Position numbers and translations under genes: made by a program. Source: Deltaproteobacteria bacterium (GTDB taxonomy: Bacteria > Myxococcota > Kuafuiibacteriia > Kuafuiibacteriales > Kuafuiibacteriaceae). From it: a DNA stretch of 64,000 nucleotides. The stretch is from positions 2,046,001 through 2,110,000 of the forward strand of contig JADJPE010000005.1 of NCBI GenBank assembly GCA_016713425.1, given 5' to 3'. The notes beneath the pieces were generated by a model. The model searched no databases and was not told the origin of the DNA. It worked only from the letters and a program-made list of their open reading frames with translations. Below, one piece after another: positions 1 to 9,488 of this stretch. Numbering within the stretch: position 1 is the first letter of the stretch; each line of letters begins with the position of its first letter.

Positions 1-1239
1 CATGCTCAGGATCTCGCCGCTGTCGAACCCCACCACCGGCTGGAAGGCGAGTCGGAGCCCACCTTGCTCGAGCGCCCTCGCGAGCTCCTCGCCGATTGCG
101 GACTTTCCTGAGCCCCAAACGTTCGTGCATCGATCCCAGCGACCGCGCCCCTCCGCTTTGGCGCGGTACATCGCCGCATCGGCGCCTTTGAGCAGGCTTT
201 CGGCGTCCTCGGCGTCCTCCGGGAACACCGCAAGCCCAACGCTCCCTTCGATCTCGATGGCGTGCCCGTCGATCGAGAACGGTCGTCGCAGGCCCTCCGT
301 GATGCGTCCCGCGATGATCTCGGCTTCCGCCGCATCGTTCAGGCGTTCCAGAACGGCCACGAACTCGTCGCCGCCCATTCGTGCGATCGTATCACTTTGG
401 CGGGTGAGCTCCTTTAGGCGTTCCGCAACCTCGCGCAGGAGCATATCCCCCACCTGATGACCCCAACGGTCGTTGACCGGCTTGAATGCGTCGAGATCGA
501 TCAGGGCCACGCCCACCGGATGCTTGTATCTCTGTGCCTGATCGATCGCATGTCGAAGCCGATCGTAAAGAAGCACGCGATTGGCCAAACCGGTCAACGA
601 ATCATGCGTTGCGAGATAGCGAAACTGTTCTTCGACGCGTTGCCTCTCTGAAATCTCGCGTTCGAGGAGCGCGTTGCGCGCCTCGAGCTCGCGCGTTCGC
701 ACCTTCACTATCCCCTCGAGATCATCCACCCGTTCGTTGACGGCCCGCTGAAGCCACCACTTTCGTGCCATCGCATGCGCGCCTTGAAGAACTTCGACTT
801 CGTCGAATGGCTTCTTCAAAAAGAGCAGTCCATCGCTGTGGCCAAGCTCGGAGATCGCCGCCTCCCAACTGTAGTCGGAGTAGGCGGTGCACACGATGAC
901 TTGGAGACTCGGGTCGACGCGCCACATCGAGGAAATGGTCTCAATACCGTCCAGACCCGGCGGCATGCGGACGTCGACGAATGCGAGCATGTAGGGCTTT
1001 TCGTTGCGCATGGAGGCTTGGATCTTTTCGATGCCCTCTTCGCCGCCGAACGCGGAGTCGATGTCGAACGTATGCCGAATCGAAGGCTTGGCGGGCGTCG
1101 TAGGACCGTCGAACAAGAGCGCCGACATGCGCTCGAGCTCCTTCGTGCTCGAGGCGTCGTCCCGTTGCAGAATCTTGCGAATGTCGTCGTGAATGTTCGG
1201 ACTGTCGTCCACGACGAGCACTCGGTGCTGTGTGGACAT
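1..1239 (-). CDS. Receiver-GGDEF-EAL protein, cut by the left window edge
   Basis: Cyclic-di-GMP signalling protein; 413 residues are visible from ATG at 1239 and the frame stays open at base 1. The N-terminal receiver domain (about residues 5-165) begins LVVDDSPNIH and has the acceptor region FVDVRMPPG and a late FLKKPF; a long stretch between its first helix and second strand is unusual for a receiver. A coiled linker follows, then a GGDEF domain with an intact RMGGDEF signature near residue 286. The last visible residues (LRLAFQPVV...) are the start of an EAL phosphodiesterase domain; the EAL motif lies outside the window. Divergently transcribed from a similar protein at 1396, suggesting a duplicated pair. 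Diguanylate cyclase activity is expected from the intact motif; the phosphodiesterase half cannot be judged. Confidence 0.9.
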   Translation of the reverse strand, partial: MSTQHRVLVVDDSPNIHDDIRKILQRDDASSTKELERMSALLFDGPTTPAKPSIRHTFDIDSAFGGEEGIEKIQASMRNEKPYMLAFVDVRMPPGLDGIETISSMWRVDPSLQVIVCTAYSDYSWEAAISELGHSDGLLFLKKPFDEVEVLQGAHAMARKWWLQRAVNERVDDLEGIVKVRTRELEARNALLEREISERQRVEEQFRYLATHDSLTGLANRVLLYDRLRHAIDQAQRYKHPVGVALIDLDAFKPVNDRWGHQVGDMLLREVAERLKELTRQSDTIARMGGDEFVAVLERLNDAAEAEIIAGRITEGLRRPFSIDGHAIEIEGSVGLAVFPEDAEDAESLLKGADAAMYRAKAEGRGRWDRCTNVWGSGKSAIGEELARALEQGGLRLAFQPVVGFDSGEILSM

Positions 1240-1368
1240 GTCGATGCCCGCTGCCAAGCGAGCGGAGTATCGCCGATTCCCGGGCACGGCGCGAGGGGTG
1301 ACAGTCTGAGTTTGAGTGGGACATATCGCCTTTCGGGTTCCTCCCGGCAACCCGCATTGCTTGGAGAC

Positions 1369-1390
1369 ACGAGATCGTGTTGGATCTCGT
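1369..1390 (+). promoter_or_regulatory. Hairpin just before a GTG start
   Basis: An 8-bp perfect inverted repeat (acgagatc / gatctcgt, 6-base loop) ends five bases before the GTG start at 1396. A second short one (gggtt / aaccc) lies at about 1335-1353. In RNA the first hairpin would cover the place where a Shine-Dalgarno sequence is expected, so it may limit translation. The pairing is seen directly; the role is inferred. It does not resemble the GEMM cyclic-di-GMP riboswitch core. Confidence 0.3.
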
Positions 1391-1395
1391 AGGGC

Positions 1396-3756
1396 GTGTC
1401 GTTCGAAGCTTCGCTGCCGAGGATTCTCGTCGTCGATGACAACGAGGAGATCCATCGGGACTATCGGAAGGTCCTCGACCGTGGATCGACCACCTCTCGT
1501 GTGGATGTGCTGGCCGACGAGTTGTTCGACGCGGAGCCGAAGAGCCGAGCCTCAGATTCCCACTCAGATTCGAATTCAGACGCGCAGCCCCGCTACTCGA
1601 TTGACTCGGCGTTTCAAGGACGAGAGGCCCTTGAGCGCGTCGTGGCGGCGAAATCCGAAGGGCGGCCCTATGCCGTGGCGTTCGTCGACATGCGGATGCC
1701 ACCCGGATGGGACGGCATGAGAACGATCGAGGAGCTCTGGAAGGTCGATGAGCATCTCGAAATCGTGATTTGCACCGCTTTCGCCGACTATTCTTGGGAG
1801 GATCTTCTCCGAAAGTTTGGTGCGCGCGACCAGCTTCTCATCCTGAAGAAACCTTTCGATATCGCCGAGGTTTCTCAGCTTGCCAGCGCGCTCAGCAAGA
1901 AGTGGACGCTGGCGCGGGCTGCGCGCCTCAACGTAGAAGCGCTCCAAGAGATGGTTCGCGAGCGCACCGTCAGCCTGGAGAAAGCGAAGATGCGACTCGA
2001 GCGTGAGCTCGATCAGCGTAGGGCGCTCGAAGAATGTCTTCGAACGAGCGAGACGCGATACGCGATTGCGGCGCAAGCGGCCAACGATGGACTTTGGGAT
2101 TGGGACCTCTCGTCGGGGCGAATTTACTACTCAACCCGCTGGAAGTCGCTGATGGGATGCGCGGACCATGAAATCGGCGCGACCAAACAGGAATGGCTGG
2201 ACCGCGTCCATCCGGCCGACCTCGGAAGACTCGAGAGTGCCCTCGAAACCCTCGTCGCGGGGACTTCCGCGCTTCTGAACATCGAATACCGAATGCGTCA
2301 CCGAGACGGTCAGTTTCGTTGGATGCTTACGCGCGGAATGGCGGTCGCGGGTACGGACGGAAAACCGGCACGTATCGCCGGGTCTCAGTCCGACATCACG
2401 AGTCGACGGGCGGCCGAGGACCAACTCAAGCGTGACGCTTTGCGTGATGCGCTCACGGGGCTCCCCAATCGCACGCTGTTCGTCGATCGTCTCCAACAAT
2501 GCATCTTGTCAGCTCGCCGGACGCCGGAACGCTACGCGGTGCTCTTCCTCGATCTCGATCGCTTCAAGGGCGTCAATGACAGTCTTGGGCATGTGGCGGG
2601 TGATCAGGTGCTCATCGCGGTCGCTGACCGCCTCAAGAAGTCGCTTCGCGTGAGTGACTCGGTCGGCCTTGCGCCTCGCCACAGCATTGCTCGTCTTGGC
2701 GGCGATGAGTTCCTGGTTCTGCTTCGCAATCTTACTCACGAGGCGGATGCGCTTCGCGTCGCCGAGAGAATCCTCGAGATCGTCGGGCAGCCCGTAGAAG
2801 TGAATGGGCAAAGGGCAACCTGCCCGGTGAGCATCGGTATTGCCTACGGTTCAGCCGACCACAAGAGCCCCGAGGAAGTGATTCGCGACGCCGACACGGC
2901 CATGTATCACGCGAAGGCGAGCGGCGCCGGGAAGTATGCGCTGTTCGAGCCGAGGATGCACGAAGCGGTCCTTTCGCGCTGGCGCCTCGAGAACGATTTG
3001 CGCCACGCCATCGAGCGCGAGGAACTCCTGGTCGTCTATCAACCCATTGTCGACACGAAGACCGGACACGTTGTCGAGGTCGAGGCCTTGATGCGATGGA
3101 AACACGCGACGCTTGGGTTCGTGTCACCGCTCGAGTTCATCCCCTTGGCGGAGGAGACCGGCCTGATCCTGCCGATTGGTCGGTGGATTCTCGAGAAGGC
3201 GTGTGCGCAATGCCGGGTGTGGGTCGAAGAGGGTAAGGCGACGGAGAAGCTCAAGGTCGCAATCAACGTATCGGCTCGCCAGCTTGCGAGCGAAGGCTTT
3301 GCGGAAGAGGTCGCTGAGATCGTGCGTGAGGCGAGGATCGGAGGCAACCAGGTTCGACTGGAGATCACGGAGAGCGTGCTTCTCGAGACCTCCGGCAAGC
3401 TCCAGGCTACGATGCCAAAGCTCCGGAACCTGGAGATCGACTTTCATCTCGACGATTTCGGGACGGGCTACTCTTCGCTTCGCTACCTTCAGGATCTCCC
3501 CGTCGAGGCCCTCAAGATCGACCGCACGTTCGTTTCGCAGATGCTCGAGAACTCGACCAGTCTTTCGATCGTTCGCGCGATCATCGCGCTTGCCCACGCG
3601 CTCGACCTACGTGTCGTGGCCGAGGGCGTCGAGACGAAGGCTCAGCTCGAATGCCTTCAGGAGATCGGCTGCGACTTTGCTCAGGGCTACTACTTTGCGC
3701 GCCCCCTCCCGGCGGAAGAGGTTGGTGCCGTTTTGTCCCGGACCCTAGACGTTTGA
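1396..3756 (+). CDS. Receiver-PAS-GGDEF-EAL protein
   Basis: 786-residue hybrid cyclic-di-GMP enzyme. Order: receiver domain (about 8-170, acceptor Asp in FVDMRMPPG, closing ILKKPF), a coiled segment, a PAS domain (about 220-345, ending in an SDITSRRAAE PAC-like stretch), GGDEF (about 360-510, intact RLGGDEF) and EAL (about 530-775). The EAL half has EALMRW, EITES, DDFGTG and VVAEGVET, so catalytic and metal-binding residues look complete and both synthesis and breakdown of cyclic-di-GMP are possible. The receiver has the same long insertion as the divergent protein ending at 1239. GTG start chosen because it directly precedes the receiver; there is no other good start nearby and the ribosome site is weak. 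Its 3' end overlaps the convergent gene by 12 bases. Confidence 0.92.
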   Translation: MSFEASLPRILVVDDNEEIHRDYRKVLDRGSTTSRVDVLADELFDAEPKSRASDSHSDSNSDAQPRYSIDSAFQGREALERVVAAKSEGRPYAVAFVDMRMPPGWDGMRTIEELWKVDEHLEIVICTAFADYSWEDLLRKFGARDQLLILKKPFDIAEVSQLASALSKKWTLARAARLNVEALQEMVRERTVSLEKAKMRLERELDQRRALEECLRTSETRYAIAAQAANDGLWDWDLSSGRIYYSTRWKSLMGCADHEIGATKQEWLDRVHPADLGRLESALETLVAGTSALLNIEYRMRHRDGQFRWMLTRGMAVAGTDGKPARIAGSQSDITSRRAAEDQLKRDALRDALTGLPNRTLFVDRLQQCILSARRTPERYAVLFLDLDRFKGVNDSLGHVAGDQVLIAVADRLKKSLRVSDSVGLAPRHSIARLGGDEFLVLLRNLTHEADALRVAERILEIVGQPVEVNGQRATCPVSIGIAYGSADHKSPEEVIRDADTAMYHAKASGAGKYALFEPRMHEAVLSRWRLENDLRHAIEREELLVVYQPIVDTKTGHVVEVEALMRWKHATLGFVSPLEFIPLAEETGLILPIGRWILEKACAQCRVWVEEGKATEKLKVAINVSARQLASEGFAEEVAEIVREARIGGNQVRLEITESVLLETSGKLQATMPKLRNLEIDFHLDDFGTGYSSLRYLQDLPVEALKIDRTFVSQMLENSTSLSIVRAIIALAHALDLRVVAEGVETKAQLECLQEIGCDFAQGYYFARPLPAEEVGAVLSRTLDV

Positions 3757-5211
3757 GACCTCAACCCGGTTTCGACCGGCCCTCTTGGCTCGGTAGAGTG
3801 CGCTGTCGGCTTGCTCGAAGAGATCGGCGCCTGATTTGCGCGGCTTTCCGGTTTCGATGGTCGATAAGCCGAAGCTCGCGGTGAGCCGCATCGGCGTCTG
3901 TACACCCGCGATGACCGTTGCTTCGAGCGCCGCACGAATGCGGTCGGCGACGACCACGCCGCCGGCGCGATCCGTTTGCGGGAGGATGATGGCGAACTCC
4001 TCACCTCCGTAACGCGACGGGAAGTCGCCAGCACGAAGATGGCTCCTCAGGACTTGAGCGACAGTGCGTAGCGCGGCGTCTCCGACGGTATGTCCCCAGT
4101 TGTCGTTGAACTTCTTGAAATGATCGATGTCCAGTACGACCAGGGAAAGGGGCTCCTGATGTCGAGCGCTGCGCGCGAGCTCTCGGGTTAGATTCTCCGA
4201 GAAAGCCCGCTTGTTGGGGAGGCCAGTCAAGGAGTCGGTCGCCGCGACGACTTGGAGCTTCTCGTTGGCTTGGCGCAGCTCTTCGGCGAGGATCTCTTTC
4301 TCGGAAATGACCGCCTCGAGGTCTCTCACCATGCTGTGAAACTGGGCGTTGAGTTGAACGAGCTGGATGTTCGCGTCCAGCATCAGCGACTCGAAATCTC
4401 GCTGCTGACCCACGTCGCGCTGGAGTGCCTCGGCGGCTCGCGCCACTTGGTCCGGCAAGTCCCGAATGATCGTATCGGCGGCTTGTGCGGACAGGCCCAG
4501 CTTGCTGGCCGCCGCGCGCCCGATATCACTGTTTTGGATGACCTCTCCGCCTTCGAACACCCCTGCGATCCGCTCGGCGACCCAGGCGACGGCGGCGACT
4601 CGGCTCTCCGGGATGGACGGATCGTGATGCTTTGCGATCGCCTCGACCGTCTCGTCGGGCAACAAGTAGTCCCGCGCCAAGACGGCGCCGGAGATGGGGT
4701 GGGGATCTCGTCCCGCCGCGCGTTCGCGAACGACGCGCGATATGGAGGGACTTTGAATGATGTCAGAGAGCTCCGTCAGCTGCCCGTCGGCGCCCACTAA
4801 GATGCCGCACTCCAAGAACAACCCGGAGGTGAAGTAGATGTCGGGGTCGCGATCGTTGAGCGCTGTCGCCAACGCTCGGCAGGCAAGCGCGCGGCGCAAG
4901 CAGGCGGAAAGGAGCGCACTTCCGATGTCACCCTCGGGGATGAGGTCCGCCGCGACCAAGCTGAGCGCGAGGTTGCGCAAGCCGCGAATCCCGAGCAGGG
5001 TGATGGCCTGCGACATCGAAGAGACTTTTCGGTTGAGCGCGAAAGCCGGGCTGTTTACCATCGCGAGGACGCGCAGTGCGAAGGCTGGATCGGACTGCGC
5101 TAAGCGCGCCAGTTCGCTCACTGTGCAGTCCTCTTTGAGGGCTGTTTCAATGATCTGAGCCGCCGCGACCGATGACGGCGACTTCTTCTTTGTGCCGGCT
5201 CTGGGTTTCAT
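3745..5211 (-). CDS. HDOD-GGDEF protein
   Basis: 488 residues. The N-terminal half is an HDOD domain (roughly residues 20-215), a signalling module related to HD phosphohydrolases but without the catalytic pattern. A coiled-coil region of about 70 residues follows, then a GGDEF domain with active-site variant RYGGEEF, which is compatible with diguanylate cyclase activity. Start chosen at 5211 because AGAGG lies about 7 bases upstream; an ATG 51 bases earlier has no ribosome site. Converges on the receiver-PAS-GGDEF-EAL gene with a 12-base overlap. Three neighbouring GGDEF genes suggest a cyclic-di-GMP cluster, although no effector such as PilZ is seen beside them. Confidence 0.9.
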   Translation of the reverse strand: MKPRAGTKKKSPSSVAAAQIIETALKEDCTVSELARLAQSDPAFALRVLAMVNSPAFALNRKVSSMSQAITLLGIRGLRNLALSLVAADLIPEGDIGSALLSACLRRALACRALATALNDRDPDIYFTSGLFLECGILVGADGQLTELSDIIQSPSISRVVRERAAGRDPHPISGAVLARDYLLPDETVEAIAKHHDPSIPESRVAAVAWVAERIAGVFEGGEVIQNSDIGRAAASKLGLSAQAADTIIRDLPDQVARAAEALQRDVGQQRDFESLMLDANIQLVQLNAQFHSMVRDLEAVISEKEILAEELRQANEKLQVVAATDSLTGLPNKRAFSENLTRELARSARHQEPLSLVVLDIDHFKKFNDNWGHTVGDAALRTVAQVLRSHLRAGDFPSRYGGEEFAIILPQTDRAGGVVVADRIRAALEATVIAGVQTPMRLTASFGLSTIETGKPRKSGADLFEQADSALYRAKRAGRNRVEVSNV

Positions 5212-5364
5212 CGTGAGCCTCTTCGATTCGTAACTCTCCACGGCATCGACCCTCAGCAGCATGCCCGAGAATCGGTGTTGAAGAACAGAGTCGGACTTCT
5301 CCGGCCGCGATGGAGGACCGGGCGTGTGTCATATCGCCGTACTTTGCCGCCCCGAGGGCCTGTG

Positions 5365-6018
5365 TCAGCGCCCGCGCTCAGCGCCCCACACGTACTTGTG
5401 GAGTTGGAGGTTGAGTCGCAGGTCGAGCCCAGACTCGAGGATCCACGCCGCGACTTGCCTTGGCTCGAGGCGGCCGTGGACTGGGGATACGAGGACCGGC
5501 GCCCGATCGAGCAATGCATAGGCGTCGATGACACCGAGCATCCAGTCGAAGTCGCTGCGGTTCGCGATCACGAACTTGACCTCATCGGTCCGTTGAAGAC
5601 GTTCCACGTTCGACCAGAGGTTCCGCTGATGCTCACCGCTCTCCGGGGGCTTGAAGTCGACGATACGCTTCACCTGTGGCGGGAGGAGGTCGATGTCACG
5701 TTCACCGCTCGTTTCACACAGGACCTGATAGCCGCCGGCCAGGAAGCGCCGCGCCAGCTCGGGCGTGCCCGCCTGCAGGAGCGGCTCGCCCCCGGTGATC
5801 TCTACGCGACGCGTGGGGAAGTTGGATACACGCCCAAGGATCTCGTCGATGGTGAGCCACGTGCCACCCTGGAAGCTGTACTCCGTATCGCACCAAACAC
5901 ACCGGAGATTGCAGCCGGTGAGCCGAACCATCGCACATGGCAAGCCCGCTTGCGTCGACTCGCCTTGCAGCGAGTAAAAAATCTCGCTGACCCGGAGCTT
6001 GGCGGCCTCGTCGCTCAC
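5365..6018 (-). CDS. queE: 7-carboxy-7-deazaguanine synthase
   Basis: 217-residue radical SAM enzyme that converts 6-carboxy-tetrahydropterin into 7-carboxy-7-deazaguanine on the route to queuosine (preQ0/preQ1). The iron-sulfur cluster motif is CNLRCVWC (CX3CX2C) near residue 35, followed by WCDTEYSF and EITGGEPLLQ, all typical of QueE; length is normal for the family. GTG start at 6018 overlaps the stop of the upstream amidohydrolase gene by four bases (GTGA), so the two are translationally coupled. No other queuosine gene (queC, queD, queF) is visible in the window. Confidence 0.93.
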   Translation of the reverse strand: MSDEAAKLRVSEIFYSLQGESTQAGLPCAMVRLTGCNLRCVWCDTEYSFQGGTWLTIDEILGRVSNFPTRRVEITGGEPLLQAGTPELARRFLAGGYQVLCETSGERDIDLLPPQVKRIVDFKPPESGEHQRNLWSNVERLQRTDEVKFVIANRSDFDWMLGVIDAYALLDRAPVLVSPVHGRLEPRQVAAWILESGLDLRLNLQLHKYVWGAERGR

Positions 6019-8030
6019 GCAGGACCCTCGGTGGTGGTCGGGCTGGTCGGGCCGAGGTGCGCGGCGGTCGTGCTCGTTGTGGTCCCTGACGGCGTCGACG
6101 CGGGGAGCGCGTCATCTGTTGGGGTGCGCAGCATACCTTCGCGCGCAAACTCGACCTGACCGCCGACGATGGTGAGCTGGACCTGGGCCCCCGCCAGTTC
6201 GTCCTCTGTCGCGTCGATCGGGTTCACATCGAGCACTGTGAAGTCAGCCCGGTAGCCTTTTCGGATTTGCCCGGTGTCGCTCTCGCTGAACGATGCGTAG
6301 GCCGCACCCGTCGTATAGGCGCGAACGGCTTCGCTCGGGGTCATGCGCTCATCCGGGTACCAGCCTTCGTCGACGGTGCCCAGCAGATCTTTGCGGGTGA
6401 TGGCTGAGAAGAGACCCAAGACGGGAGAGACGTCCTCGACCGGGGCGTCGCTCCCGGCCGCGATCGTAGCGTTCGCGGTGAGCAGCGTGTGCCACGCGTA
6501 AGCGCTCCGGATTCGTTTCGGGCCCAGGCGCTTCTCGGCCCAACCCATGTCGCTCGTTGCGTGCGCGGGCTGCATCGACGCGATGACCCCACCCGCCGCA
6601 AAGCGGGGAACATCGCTCGGATCGACAACCTGCGCATGCTCGATGCGCGGGCGTGCTTCGGGGCCACGCACCCCGAACACGCGCTCGATCGCATCGAGGG
6701 CGATGCGGTTTGCCCGATCGCCGATCGCATGAACGGCCACTTGAAAGCCCGCCGCGTCGGCTCGCTGAAGACCGGCCTCGAGCTGCTCGGGCGTCAGGAG
6801 CAAGAGCCCTCGGTTCGATCGCTCGTCGGCATAGGGGCTGAGCAAGGCCGCGCCGCGTGAACCGAGTGCGCCGTCCAACAGGTACTTCACGCCGCGCACC
6901 GCGAGGCGTGGTGTTTCGCTCGTGGTCGCCACCGTCGCCATCGTCGCCACCGGCCGACCTTGGGTTAGGACCGGACCGATCCCGGGGTCGTTGCCCTTCA
7001 AGTAGGCGTAGACCCGAAGACGGAGCTCTCCCTCGGCGTCCATGGACTTCAGGACACGGAGGGTGGCCTCATCGGTGTTCATGTCATGGACCCCCGTGAG
7101 TCCCGCGGTGAGGCACTCTTTCTGCGCCAGGAGCAGCGCGTCTTTGAGGTCACGATCAGAGGGCGTCGGGATTTGGCCCTGGATCAACGCCATGGCTGAA
7201 TCAATGAAGATGCCCGTCGGTTGGCCATGCCGTCGAACGATCTCGCCCCCGGGAGGGGCCTTCGTGCGCCGGCCGATCCCCGCGAGCCGCATGGCTTTGG
7301 AGTTTGCCCAAAGCGCGTGTCCATCGATCCGAGTCAGCACGATCGGAATGTTCTTTGATATCGCGTCGAGATCTCGTGCTGTCGGGAAAGGCTTCCGGCT
7401 ATTTCGGCCGCGCCCCCAGTCGTTCTGATCCCACCCGAAACCTCGGAGCCACGTCGTTTCATCGAAGCCGTGCCCGCTCGTCCCGCTCGTCCCGCTCGTC
7501 CCGTCTATCCCGTCTCCGCGCTCGTCACCGGACGCTCGCTCGTCCGATGAGGCCTTTGAGACCAGCACATCCCGAATGCGCGCCGTGATCTCGTCGATGG
7601 ACCGAGTTCCGACCAGGTCGACCCCGAATCGCCTCAATCCAAGACCAACCAAATGCACGTGGCTGTCCACGAGGCCGGGCAAGATCGCCCGGCCGCCGAC
7701 GTCGACAACCTGAGTTTCGGCGCCTATCCAAGCACGAACGGCTTCGTCGCTACCGACGTCGACGATGCGTCCGTCCTTCACGGCCACGGCCGATGCCGTG
7801 GCTGATGCCGCGGACGCTGAGGCCACGGAAGCTTGCCCGGGGTCGAGGCGGACCACCTGCCCAGAGAGCAGCACGAGATCCGCGCGCGGTGGCATGGGCG
7901 GGGGCGAGGGGCTGGTGGGCGTGCCCATGCAGCCGAACAGCAGACCACTCGAGAGAAACGCGCACAACCCCTTTCGCCCCTGGGTCGATCGTTTCTCGCG
8001 GGGATCCGGCGCACGAAAGCTTGCCATCAT
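6015..8030 (-). CDS. Lipoprotein amidohydrolase (YtcJ-like, amidohydrolase family 3)
   Basis: 671 residues. A lipoprotein signal is seen at the N terminus (basic start, hydrophobic stretch ending LLFGC), then a proline-rich linker and an amidohydrolase fold. Metal-site motifs are present: VDSHVHL, VHAIGDRANR, RIEHAQ and AAGSDAPVE, in the order expected for the YtcJ branch. Substrate unknown; it probably hydrolyses C-N bonds outside the cytoplasmic membrane. A Gly-Thr-Ser-Gly insert near residue 185 is encoded by three copies of a 9-base repeat. Forms a two-gene operon with queE, an odd pairing because QueE is cytosolic. ATG codons at 8030 and 8027 are both possible starts. Confidence 0.88.
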   Translation of the reverse strand: MMASFRAPDPREKRSTQGRKGLCAFLSSGLLFGCMGTPTSPSPPPMPPRADLVLLSGQVVRLDPGQASVASASAASATASAVAVKDGRIVDVGSDEAVRAWIGAETQVVDVGGRAILPGLVDSHVHLVGLGLRRFGVDLVGTRSIDEITARIRDVLVSKASSDERASGDERGDGIDGTSGTSGTSGHGFDETTWLRGFGWDQNDWGRGRNSRKPFPTARDLDAISKNIPIVLTRIDGHALWANSKAMRLAGIGRRTKAPPGGEIVRRHGQPTGIFIDSAMALIQGQIPTPSDRDLKDALLLAQKECLTAGLTGVHDMNTDEATLRVLKSMDAEGELRLRVYAYLKGNDPGIGPVLTQGRPVATMATVATTSETPRLAVRGVKYLLDGALGSRGAALLSPYADERSNRGLLLLTPEQLEAGLQRADAAGFQVAVHAIGDRANRIALDAIERVFGVRGPEARPRIEHAQVVDPSDVPRFAAGGVIASMQPAHATSDMGWAEKRLGPKRIRSAYAWHTLLTANATIAAGSDAPVEDVSPVLGLFSAITRKDLLGTVDEGWYPDERMTPSEAVRAYTTGAAYASFSESDTGQIRKGYRADFTVLDVNPIDATEDELAGAQVQLTIVGGQVEFAREGMLRTPTDDALPASTPSGTTTSTTAAHLGPTSPTTTEGPA

Positions 8031-8081
8031 GCGAATTGCCTAACTCGTTGGGATTGTTAGCGCAAATTTCTCGCAAGGCGT

Positions 8082-8110
8082 TTGACTCAACCGTGGCCTG
8101 AGCCTAACAA
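8082..8110 (+). promoter_or_regulatory. Possible sigma-70 type promoter of dnaJ
   Basis: TTGACT at 8082 and TAACAA at 8105 are separated by 17 bases, close to the sigma-70 consensus, in the 89-base gap between the divergent amidohydrolase and dnaJ. Transcription would start only a few bases before the dnaJ ATG, giving a very short leader. No CIRCE-like inverted repeat is seen. Match is by eye only. Confidence 0.3.
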
Positions 8111-8119
8111 CGGGAACGC

Positions 8120-9313
8120 ATGGCCGCGAAGCGCGATTATTACGAGGTTCTAGGGGTCCCGCGGGATGCTGACCTCAAAACGATCAAGTCCGCCTACCGA
8201 AAATTGGCTCTCAAGTACCATCCCGACCGAAATCCGGGCGATGCGACGGCGGAGGAGAACTTCAAAGAAGCCGCCGAGGCGTACGAGGTTCTGACCGACG
8301 ACAACAAGCGCGCACTTTATGATCGCGCGGGCTTCGATGGATTGCGGTCCGGCGGCTTCTCACCGTTTCAGGGCGATCTTGGCGACATCTTTGCTCAGTT
8401 CGGCGACATCTTCTCCGAGTTCTTCGGTGGCGGTGGCGGTGGCGGTGGCTTTGGCTTTGGGGGCATGGGCGCCCGGGGGCCGCGGCCCACGGTCGGCGCC
8501 GACCTTCGAGAAGACATCACCATTCGGCTCGAGGATGTCATGGTCGGCGTTACGGAGAAGCTCACCACCAAGCGGGCGGCCACCTGCCGCGCATGCTCCG
8601 GAACGGGTGGGGAAGGTGGCGAGATCGTCACGTGCGCCGCCTGCGGCGGACGGGGACAGGTCGTGCAGGGCCGCGGTGGCTTCATGATTGCCACGACGTG
8701 CCGCGCCTGTGGCGGTGCTGGGCGGATGCCGAAGGATCCGTGCAAAAAGTGCAATGGGCACGGGCAGGTCGAGGAGACACGCACGCTCGAGGTCAAGGTT
8801 CCGCCCGGCGTCGAGACGGGTGTGCGACTTCGACTTCAAGGCGAAGGCCACGCGGGATCGTACGGAGGCCCGCCCGGCGACCTCTATGTTTTCGTGACCG
8901 TCGAGGCCCACGATACGTTCGTTCGGCACGGAGCTGACCTACACTGTGAGCTTTCGCTGAGCTTTGGGACCGCGTGCCTCGGCGGAATGGCGAAGGTTCC
9001 GAAGCTGATGGAGGGTGAGATCGACGTTCGAGTTCCTCCCGGTTCTCAGCCGGGCGATGTCGTGCGCGTCAAGGGCGAGGGCCTCCCTCAGCTGGCGACG
9101 CGCGGCGTCGGAGACGTCCTCGTCCACCTCACCATTTTTGTGCCCTCCGAGGTGACCGACGAACAGAAGCGGGTGCTCGAAGACCTCGAACAGGTGATGC
9201 CTTTCACGTCTGTTGTGTCCGCAGGCGGGCCCGATCGTCGCGAAACCAAGCGCCGCCGCAAGAAGGGCGGCGGTCTTTTCGACCGATTGCGAGACGCACT
9301 GGAAGGCGACTAG
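8120..9313 (+). CDS. dnaJ: Chaperone protein DnaJ
   Basis: 397-residue Hsp40 that stimulates the DnaK ATPase and delivers substrates. J domain at residues 4-70 with the HPD motif (YHPDRNPG), then a Gly/Phe-rich stretch (about 80-115), a zinc region with four CxxCxGxG-type repeats (CRACSGTG, CAACGGRG, CRACGGAG, CKKCNGHG) and C-terminal substrate-binding domains. Full-length type I DnaJ. No dnaK or grpE beside it; an RpoH-like sigma factor is about 40 kb away. The C terminus ends in a basic segment (RRETKRRRKKGGG) not found in all DnaJ proteins. Confidence 0.95.
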   Translation: MAAKRDYYEVLGVPRDADLKTIKSAYRKLALKYHPDRNPGDATAEENFKEAAEAYEVLTDDNKRALYDRAGFDGLRSGGFSPFQGDLGDIFAQFGDIFSEFFGGGGGGGGFGFGGMGARGPRPTVGADLREDITIRLEDVMVGVTEKLTTKRAATCRACSGTGGEGGEIVTCAACGGRGQVVQGRGGFMIATTCRACGGAGRMPKDPCKKCNGHGQVEETRTLEVKVPPGVETGVRLRLQGEGHAGSYGGPPGDLYVFVTVEAHDTFVRHGADLHCELSLSFGTACLGGMAKVPKLMEGEIDVRVPPGSQPGDVVRVKGEGLPQLATRGVGDVLVHLTIFVPSEVTDEQKRVLEDLEQVMPFTSVVSAGGPDRRETKRRRKKGGGLFDRLRDALEGD

Positions 9314-9340
9314 ATGAGCGAACGCTGGTCTTCGGATCGT

Positions 9341-9441
9341 CGTGATGTGATGTCATGCGATTTGATGTCACGTGATTTTGATGTGATTCGATTTGATCTG
9401 ATGCATGCGATGAGATGCGATCATGTTCCAACGCGATGGCT
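9341..9441. repeat. GATG/TGAT-rich low-complexity spacer
   Basis: About 100 bases between dnaJ and the ExbB-like gene made of irregular copies of gatg, gattt and tgat, far poorer in G+C than the flanking genes. No gene fits here. It could be an eroded short tandem repeat or a curved regulatory stretch. Confidence 0.6.
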
Positions 9442-9488
9442 CAATGCGATGTGTAGCTTGTTTCGTGACCTAGGCTGGAGATGACGCG

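Noticed and set aside
8031..8119. Possible CIRCE heat-shock operator before dnaJ
   Set aside because: The ttagc and gcaag sequences do not form the 9-9-9 inverted repeat.
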